From assembly GCF_943913055.1 (NCBI RefSeq), contig NZ_CALTWS010000087.1, positions 1-10,620 on the forward strand: 10,620 nucleotides of DNA, in the 5' to 3' direction. This DNA is from an uncultured Brevundimonas sp. Its GTDB lineage: Bacteria > Pseudomonadota > Alphaproteobacteria > Caulobacterales > Caulobacteraceae. A model generated the notes under the pieces. It saw only the letters and a list, made by a program, of their open reading frames with translations. It did not search any database and was not told where the DNA came from. Shown one piece after another: positions 5,773 through 10,620 of this stretch (positions are counted from its first letter, which is position 1; each line of letters starts with the position of its first letter). The translations under genes and the position numbers were made by a program.

Positions 5773-6381
5773 CTATTCTGCGGCGGTCACGGGCGGCTCT
5801 ACAGCCAGCCGTTGCCCAGGCGGACCGCCGGGTCGCGCCACCCGGTCCTCAAAGCGCAGGGCGTCTTCCGGTGTCTGACGACCCGGAAAGGCATAGCCGA
5901 AGTCGCTGAAATAATTTCGGCCCAAGCCGTATCCGCGTCCGTAATCGCCGTAGCCGCCGTATGGATAACCGTAGCCATAGCCGTTCTCGACCTGGCGATA
6001 GCTCAGGTTGAGCCGTCCGTTATCGCCGATCGGCAGCGACACCGCCGCACCATAGCTGCGATAGCCGCCGGTGCCGAAGCCGACATCGACATCGCTATGC
6101 ACCTTGCGGTCGTCCATCAGGCGAAGGGAATCGCCGGAATAAGGCTTCTCATCCGGCGAGCGCGCCGCGATCCAGCGATCGATCTGCTCGTCCGTCGTCA
6201 GGCCGTGAGCCTCCGACGCCTGCTGGGCCGCCCCTTGGGCACTGGGCGCGGCCGGCGCAGTCGCTGTGGCATCCAGAGAGACGGAGGTGGCCGGAGCCGT
6301 CGAGATCACGCCGTCCGGCTCATCGCCCACGGAGGGGCTGGCCGCCAGGGTCGCCGCCATCATCAGGGTCGTCATCAACAT
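5773..6381 (-). CDS. Secreted Gly/Tyr-rich protein of unknown function
   Basis: The protein has 202 residues. Residues 1-15 (MLMTTLMMAATLAAS) form a hydrophobic signal-like start but carry no Lys or Arg, which is unusual; an in-frame stop upstream leaves no longer start. Residues 16-60 are a low-complexity Ala/Thr/Ser linker. Then come a short helix-like segment DEQIDRWIAARSP (64-76), a conserved-looking strand block KVHSDVDVGFGTGGYRSYG with AVSLPIGDNGRLNLSYRQ (93-130), and a Gly/Tyr tract (134-154). The alternating hydrophobic pattern of 97-130 would suit outer-membrane or periplasmic beta strands. AGGAG precedes the ATG by nine bases. It starts 49 bases after msrB ends and has its own terminator. 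I recall Caulobacteraceae proteins with the VGxGTGGYR motif, but no known role. Confidence 0.75.
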   Translation of the reverse strand: MLMTTLMMAATLAASPSVGDEPDGVISTAPATSVSLDATATAPAAPSAQGAAQQASEAHGLTTDEQIDRWIAARSPDEKPYSGDSLRLMDDRKVHSDVDVGFGTGGYRSYGAAVSLPIGDNGRLNLSYRQVENGYGYGYPYGGYGDYGRGYGLGRNYFSDFGYAFPGRQTPEDALRFEDRVARPGGPPGQRLAVEPPVTAAE

Positions 6382-6430
6382 CCGGCCAACTCCTGTACGA
6401 AGACTACCTTAGCGCCAATTGCGGCCAAGG

Positions 6431-6922
6431 TCAGGCCCTGCCGTCTCCGCGCCCCAGAGGGTCAGGCAAAGCTTCACCCTCTGCCACGAAGGTCAGGGCG
6501 ACCGAGTTGATGCAGTAGCGCAGGCCGCTGGGTGGCGGCCCGTCCGGGAAGACATGGCCCTGATGGCTGTCACAGCGGGCACAGCGGGTTTCTGTCCGCA
6601 CCATGCCATAGGACCGGTCGGTGATCGCCTTTACATGCGCCTCGTCTACCGGCTGGCTGAAGCTGGGCCAGCCCGTGCCGCTCTCGAATTTGGTGTCCTG
6701 CTTGAAAAGTGGCAGGCCACATTCGCGGCAGCAGAAGACGCCGACCCGCTTCTCGCCCAGCAGGGTTCCGCAGAAAGGAGCCTCCGTCCCGTGCGCCAGC
6801 AGAACCCGGCGCTCCTCGTCATTGAGGTCCGCCTCCAAACGCGACCGCTCGGCATCGTCGGGCGGTGTCAGGTCGTAGCCGGAGGGTGAGAGATTGGCGG
6901 TGTCGGGCGCGAGGTTTGTCAT
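6431..6922 (-). CDS. msrB: Peptide-methionine (R)-S-oxide reductase MsrB
   Basis: The protein has 163 residues and a full MsrB domain: YDLTPP (16-21), EAPFCGTLL with the likely resolving C51, GTGWPSF (82-88), MVRTETRC (107-114), HVFPDGPPPSGLRYCINS with catalytic C137, and a closing VALTF. The structural zinc site is complete: C65 and C68 in CREC, C114 and C117 in CARC. It reduces the R epimer of methionine sulfoxide in proteins, recycled by thioredoxin, and with no signal peptide it should act in the cytosol. I chose ATG 6920-6922; a GTG at 6956-6958 would add 12 residues that fall inside the upstream terminator and look non-coding. The ribosome site is poor: AGGGG lies only one base from the ATG. 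Confidence 0.95.
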   Translation of the reverse strand: MTNLAPDTANLSPSGYDLTPPDDAERSRLEADLNDEERRVLLAHGTEAPFCGTLLGEKRVGVFCCRECGLPLFKQDTKFESGTGWPSFSQPVDEAHVKAITDRSYGMVRTETRCARCDSHQGHVFPDGPPPSGLRYCINSVALTFVAEGEALPDPLGRGDGRA

Positions 6923-6929
6923 GCCCCTG

Positions 6930-6971
6930 AAATAGGAAAGGCCGGACCGGGGTTCCACCCCCGCCCGGCCT
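6930..6971 (-). terminator. Intrinsic terminator of the S41-like gene, adjoining msrB
   Basis: On the minus strand AGGCCGG (6965-6971) pairs with CCGGCCT (6939-6945), and an inner stem of CGGGG type closes around a loop of about five bases. The T-rich tail TTTCCTATTT (6930-6939) follows. It lies 57 bases after the TAA of the S41-like gene and ends only eight bases before the msrB ATG. Confidence 0.75.
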
Positions 6972-7027
6972 CACCTTCAGCGCAAGCCGCCGACGACCGC
7001 GTCGTGGCGTTAGCGTTCCAGCATAGG

Positions 7028-8524
7028 TTACGCCCCGAACAGCGTTCCGACCCAGGCGCGCACCGCGTTCTCGTCAGCCGGATTGCCGGTATAGGCCAAG
7101 CCTTCGGCAGGCGTGTAGGGCTGGTTGTTGGCCCGCGTACGACCCGTCCAGGCCTTGTGGCCATAGCTGAGCTGCGCATAGTTCGAAGGCAGACGCTCGA
7201 CCGTCGGATCGATGAAGATCGAGTCCGTTGCCGTGGTCGAGCCCGCGATCCGCACGTTCGGCAGCTTGCTCAGCAGGTCCAGCGTATCCAGGCAACCACC
7301 CGAACAGCCCGCATCGACCAGCACGACGACCGGTCCCTGCACCGGATTGGCGGCACCGGTGTCGGCGGCCAGTTCCGGCCCTGTCAGGGTGAAGGTCGTC
7401 TGACCCGCGGCGATGGCCGCATCAAACGCTGCCACGATTTCCAGCGTCTGGGCGATCACCTGCGGCGCTTCGGCGACGAAGCTGGGGTCGGCCTGCATCC
7501 GGCCGGCCGCAGCGGCATACCAGTCGCGGTTCCCTTGCGTCGCGCGATAGGTGATGGCCCCCGCGGCGGGCTGGCGGCTGATGGTGAACTCCGGCGTCCA
7601 GATGCGGTTGGCCAGGCCATAACCCCGGCGCGTCGAACTGGTGACCGAGTTACCCGCGGCGGCGCGCAGATCGATAACCAGACCCTGCGGCCCGCGCAGC
7701 GTCTCGACCTGGGCTTCTACGGCGGCGTTGAAAGCGTCCCACCCGGCGTTGTCGTCGAACGAATGGACGTTCAGCCACGGACGCCCATTCACAGTCTCGA
7801 TCGACAGCGGCGTCGCGGGCGGCATGTAAACGGTCGCGCGATAGGCGGCTTCCAGCGCGGCCGGAGTCACCGGCACGGGACGCAGCTGGAACTCGCGCGG
7901 GCGACCGCGGTTGCCGACCTGAAAGTTGCACACGCCCGGCACGCCGGTGGTGAAGGGATTGTTACGGTTCCATAGCAGATAGGGTGCCGAGGTCACGCGC
8001 CCGGCTTCGGTATCCAGATTGCCCTCCCAAAGATCCAGCTTGGTCCGGGCCAGATCCTCGGCCGTCGTGCCGCCGCAGTCGACCAGAGCCGCTCCCAGTG
8101 GCGGCGTACCCCGCACGCCCTCCTGGATGTAGGTCACGACATATTTTCCGCCCCGCCAGCCGGTGGTGAACCCTGGCCAGCTGGTGCCGAAATAGGGACC
8201 CAGGCCCTCATAGGTCGGGCGGATGGAAATGTTGGAGTCGCGGAAACCAGCCCCGTAATAGCGCATCAGATAGGCGTGACTGTCGCCGCTGTTGACCCGA
8301 TCCACGCGACCCAGCGCATCCGCCAGACCCGCATCGATCCACGCGCGGAAGGTCTCGCTCTGCGCACCCGGCAGGGCGGCGGCGGGGTGGTTGGCCGCCA
8401 GTTCGTCATGCGCGGCCTGCAGGTCCTGACGGGCCAGCGCGCGGAAGTCTTGCGCCACAACGGGCGAAACCCCGGCGGCCAGCGTCAGGGCGGCGGTGGC
8501 GGTAAGGGTGAGCATGCGGGTCAT
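7028..8524 (-). CDS. Secreted S41 peptidase-like protein, catalytic dyad apparently incomplete
   Basis: The protein has 498 residues. A typical signal peptide (MTRMLTLTATAALTLAAGVS) has a likely cut after PVVA (24), so it is periplasmic or exported. Residues 26-105 match the N-terminal part of S41-like proteins, but the usual FRDGH motif reads FRDSN (94-98). GLVIDLRAAAGN (281-292) and VVVLVDAGCSGGCLDTLDLL (399-418) match the S41 core strands; S408 sits at the nucleophile position. About 25 residues later, where the catalytic Lys is expected, the sequence is IAGSTTATDS with no Lys. C150, C199, C407 and C411 could form disulfides. ATG 8522-8524 has GGAGA about nine bases upstream. It may be a binding or inactive paralogue rather than a protease. 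It is a single gene, divergent from pccA. Confidence 0.8.
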   Translation of the reverse strand: MTRMLTLTATAALTLAAGVSPVVAQDFRALARQDLQAAHDELAANHPAAALPGAQSETFRAWIDAGLADALGRVDRVNSGDSHAYLMRYYGAGFRDSNISIRPTYEGLGPYFGTSWPGFTTGWRGGKYVVTYIQEGVRGTPPLGAALVDCGGTTAEDLARTKLDLWEGNLDTEAGRVTSAPYLLWNRNNPFTTGVPGVCNFQVGNRGRPREFQLRPVPVTPAALEAAYRATVYMPPATPLSIETVNGRPWLNVHSFDDNAGWDAFNAAVEAQVETLRGPQGLVIDLRAAAGNSVTSSTRRGYGLANRIWTPEFTISRQPAAGAITYRATQGNRDWYAAAAGRMQADPSFVAEAPQVIAQTLEIVAAFDAAIAAGQTTFTLTGPELAADTGAANPVQGPVVVLVDAGCSGGCLDTLDLLSKLPNVRIAGSTTATDSIFIDPTVERLPSNYAQLSYGHKAWTGRTRANNQPYTPAEGLAYTGNPADENAVRAWVGTLFGA

Positions 8525-8562
8525 CAGGTCTTGTCTCCGGGCCGATGGACGGGGGTGGCAGG

Positions 8563-8592
8563 GTTAAAGCGTATCGCGGCCGGGCTTGCCAA
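8563..8592 (-). promoter_or_regulatory. Probable promoter of the S41-like gene
   Basis: On the minus strand TTGGCA (8587-8592) is followed after 16 bases by GCTTTAAC (8563-8570), seven of eight matches to the Caulobacter housekeeping -10 pattern GCTANAWC. The predicted leader to 8524 is about 30 bases. The rest of the divergent gap, up to 8707, should contain the pccA promoter, but I see no convincing -35/-10 pair for the plus strand. Confidence 0.45.
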
Positions 8593-8707
8593 CCCTGGAT
8601 TCGGCAACGTCACGCCAGCCACCTCGGTTTACTCCGCGCCAAACGCGCCCTAATCGGGACACGTTCCCCACGGCCAGCCGCCCAGCGGCCTGAACCCGGA
8701 AAGCTTG

Positions 8708-10620
8708 ATGTTCTCGAAAATCCTGATCGCCAACCGTGGCGAGATCGCCGTCCGCATCATCAAGACCGCCCGCAAGATGGGCATTCAGACAGCACTCGTG
8801 CATTCGGACGCGGACACCGGGTCGCTGGCCTATGAGATGGCGGACGAGACCTTCCACATCGGTCCCTCGCCCGCGGCCCAGTCCTATCTGATCCAGGACA
8901 GGATCGTGGACGCCGTGCGGCGTTCGGGCGCAGAGGCGGTCCACCCCGGCTTCGGTTTCCTGAGCGAAAACCCCGTCTTCGCGCGCCGCCTGGAGGCTGA
9001 GGGCATCACCTTCATCGGCCCCAACCCCCATGCCATCGAGGCCATGGGCGACAAGATCACGTCCAAGAAGTTCGCTGCCGAGGCCGGCGTCTCCACCGTC
9101 CCGGGCCACATGGGCCTGATCGAAACCCCTGACCACGCCGTCGAGATCGCGCGCCAGATCGGCTATCCGGTCATGATCAAGGCCAGTGCCGGCGGGGGCG
9201 GCAAGGGCATCCGCGTCGCCCATTCCGACGCCGACATGGCCGAAGGGTTCGCAGCCGTGAAGGCCGAGGCCCTGACCGCCTTCGGCGACGACCGGGTCTT
9301 TCTGGAAAAATTCATCATCGATCCGCGCCATATCGAGATCCAGGTGCTGGGCGACAAGCACGGCAATATCGTCAGCCTGTTCGACCGCGAATGCTCGATC
9401 CAGCGTCGCAATCAGAAGGTCATCGAAGAGGCCCCCTCCCCCCTGCTGGACGACGCCACCCGCAAGGCCATGGGCGATCAGGCCGTCGCCCTGGCACGCG
9501 CCGTGAACTACGACAGCGCCGGCACGGTGGAGTTCGTGGCGGGCCAGGACCGCAGCTTCTTCTTCCTTGAAATGAACACTCGGCTTCAGGTCGAACACCC
9601 GGTCACCGAACTGATCACCGGCGTCGATCTGGTCGAACAGATGATCCGCAGCGCCGCGGGAGAACGCCTGCCGTTCAGCCAGAACGAGCTATCCATCAAC
9701 GGCTGGGCCATCGAGAGCCGCATCTATGCCGAGGACCCTTACCGCGGCTTCCTCCCCTCGATCGGTCGACTCGTCCGCTACGAACAGGCCGAGGAAGGCG
9801 AACACGAAGGCCCGACCGGCCCCTATGTCGTCCGCAACGATTCCGGCGTCCGCGAGGGCGACGAGATCAGCATGTTCTACGACCCGATGATCTCCAAACT
9901 CTGCGCCTGGGCCCCGACCCGCGCCGGAGCGGTCGAGGGCATGGCCCGCGCCCTGGAGGACACCCACCTGAACGGCGTCGGCCACAACGTCCCCTTCCTG
10001 GCGGCGGTGATGGATCAGGAACGCTTCAAGTCCGGCAATCTGTCGACCAGCTATATCGTCGACGAATTCCCCGACGGCTTCCACGGCCTGCCCGCCGGTC
10101 CGCTTCAGCGCGACATCATGGTCGCCAGCGCCGTCGCCATGCACGAAATCCTGTCCGAACAGGCGGGCGATCCGTCCGATCGCACCGACTGGGTGGTCAT
10201 GATCGACCGCCAGCCCATCGGCGTCAGCCTGCCCTATGACGACGACGAGGCCCTGACCCTGGAGCTGTCCGGCGAGGACCGCACCTTGAGCCTGTCCGAC
10301 ATCGACTGGCGTCCCGGCCATGCCCAGTTCCGGGCCATTCTCGACGACATACCCTTCACCGCCGAGGTCCGCCGCGTCGCCGACGGCTTCGAGATCCGCA
10401 GCCGCGCTTCAAAGGCCCGCGTCCGGGTCCTGACCCCGCGTCTGGCCGAACTGTTCGCCCGCCTGCCGGAAAAGGTCGCAGCCGACACCTCCAAACTGAT
10501 CCAGTCCCCCATGCCCGGCCTGGTGGTCGCCATCCCCGTCTCGCCCGGCCAGGAGGTCAAGACCGGCGAGACCGTCGCCATCATCGAGGCCATGAAGATG
10601 CAGAACATCCTCAAGGCCGA
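8708..10620 (+). CDS. pccA: Propionyl-CoA carboxylase alpha (biotin carboxylase/BCCP) subunit, 3' end outside the window
   Basis: 637 codons are present, and the typical length is about 660-670. The enzyme carboxylates its own biotin with ATP and bicarbonate, then passes CO2 through PccB to propionyl-CoA, giving methylmalonyl-CoA. The biotin carboxylase starts MFSKILIANRGEIAVRI; K116, K158 and the Gly-rich loop SAGGGGKG, H208, E275, E288, N290, R292, Q294, E296 and R338 all match known catalytic or ATP-binding residues of biotin carboxylase. Residues about 450-590 form the PCC-type BT linker, and EAMKMQN carries biotin-accepting K630. The stretches MGDKITSKKFAAEAGV and DPRHIEIQVLGDKHGN favour PCC over acetyl- or methylcrotonyl-CoA carboxylase. 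GGAAAG lies before the ATG. The gene is divergent from the S41-like gene; pccB is not in view. Confidence 0.96.
   Translation, partial: MFSKILIANRGEIAVRIIKTARKMGIQTALVHSDADTGSLAYEMADETFHIGPSPAAQSYLIQDRIVDAVRRSGAEAVHPGFGFLSENPVFARRLEAEGITFIGPNPHAIEAMGDKITSKKFAAEAGVSTVPGHMGLIETPDHAVEIARQIGYPVMIKASAGGGGKGIRVAHSDADMAEGFAAVKAEALTAFGDDRVFLEKFIIDPRHIEIQVLGDKHGNIVSLFDRECSIQRRNQKVIEEAPSPLLDDATRKAMGDQAVALARAVNYDSAGTVEFVAGQDRSFFFLEMNTRLQVEHPVTELITGVDLVEQMIRSAAGERLPFSQNELSINGWAIESRIYAEDPYRGFLPSIGRLVRYEQAEEGEHEGPTGPYVVRNDSGVREGDEISMFYDPMISKLCAWAPTRAGAVEGMARALEDTHLNGVGHNVPFLAAVMDQERFKSGNLSTSYIVDEFPDGFHGLPAGPLQRDIMVASAVAMHEILSEQAGDPSDRTDWVVMIDRQPIGVSLPYDDDEALTLELSGEDRTLSLSDIDWRPGHAQFRAILDDIPFTAEVRRVADGFEIRSRASKARVRVLTPRLAELFARLPEKVAADTSKLIQSPMPGLVVAIPVSPGQEVKTGETVAIIEAMKMQNILKA

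Noticed and set aside
5137..6510. A 457-codon plus-strand open frame
   Set aside because: It crosses the antisense of the DUF892 gene, an intrinsic terminator and the Gly/Tyr-rich gene. The opposite strand has better ribosome sites, promoter and family matches.
8564..9598. A 344-codon minus-strand open frame
   Set aside because: It is antisense to the catalytic core of pccA, where every biotin carboxylase residue is conserved on the plus strand.
9689..10321. A 210-codon minus-strand open frame
   Set aside because: It is antisense to pccA, and its Gly/Asp/Val-rich translation shows no family features.

Overview
The window looks like chromosomal DNA of a high-GC alphaproteobacterium, most probably a Caulobacteraceae member of the Brevundimonas type. 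This rests on GC-rich coding DNA, two alphaproteobacterial families of unknown function (DUF2948 and UPF0262) next to murA, promoter-like sites close to the Caulobacter housekeeping pattern, and an EcfG-type general stress promoter (GGAAC-N16-GGTT). The genus is inferred from sequence memory, not from a search.

Positions 1-4905 are read almost wholly on the minus strand. From high to low coordinates come a small basic protein, murA (peptidoglycan precursor synthesis), a DUF2948 protein and a UPF0262 protein. A 230-base gap follows, holding a 130-base imperfect inverted repeat made of GGGAYGA heptads. Then come infA (translation initiation), maf (nucleotide pyrophosphatase), a very short RNase E/G-like protein, yacG (zinc protein, gyrase inhibitor family) and a tRNA-Phe cut by the window edge. 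Neighbouring genes in both groups mostly overlap by 4 to 17 bases, so they look like two translationally coupled operons.

Positions 5005-6381 hold a plus-strand tRNA-Thr(GGT), a strong shared hairpin, a convergent DUF892 ferritin-like stress protein with a recognisable EcfG promoter, and a secreted Gly/Tyr-rich protein with its own intrinsic terminator. Positions 6431-8524 carry msrB (repair of oxidised methionine) and a secreted S41-like protein, both minus strand and separated by a terminator that almost touches the msrB start. Divergent from the S41-like gene, pccA (propionyl-CoA carboxylase biotin subunit) starts at 8708 and runs off the right end just after its biotin-attachment motif.

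Most of the window is conserved housekeeping DNA. I found no CRISPR array, transposase, phage gene or defence system. The points most worth a second look are the stripped-down RNase E/G core coupled to yacG, the heptad inverted repeat upstream of infA, the EcfG promoter of the DUF892 gene, the unusual msrB start region, and the S41-like protein that seems to lack a catalytic lysine.
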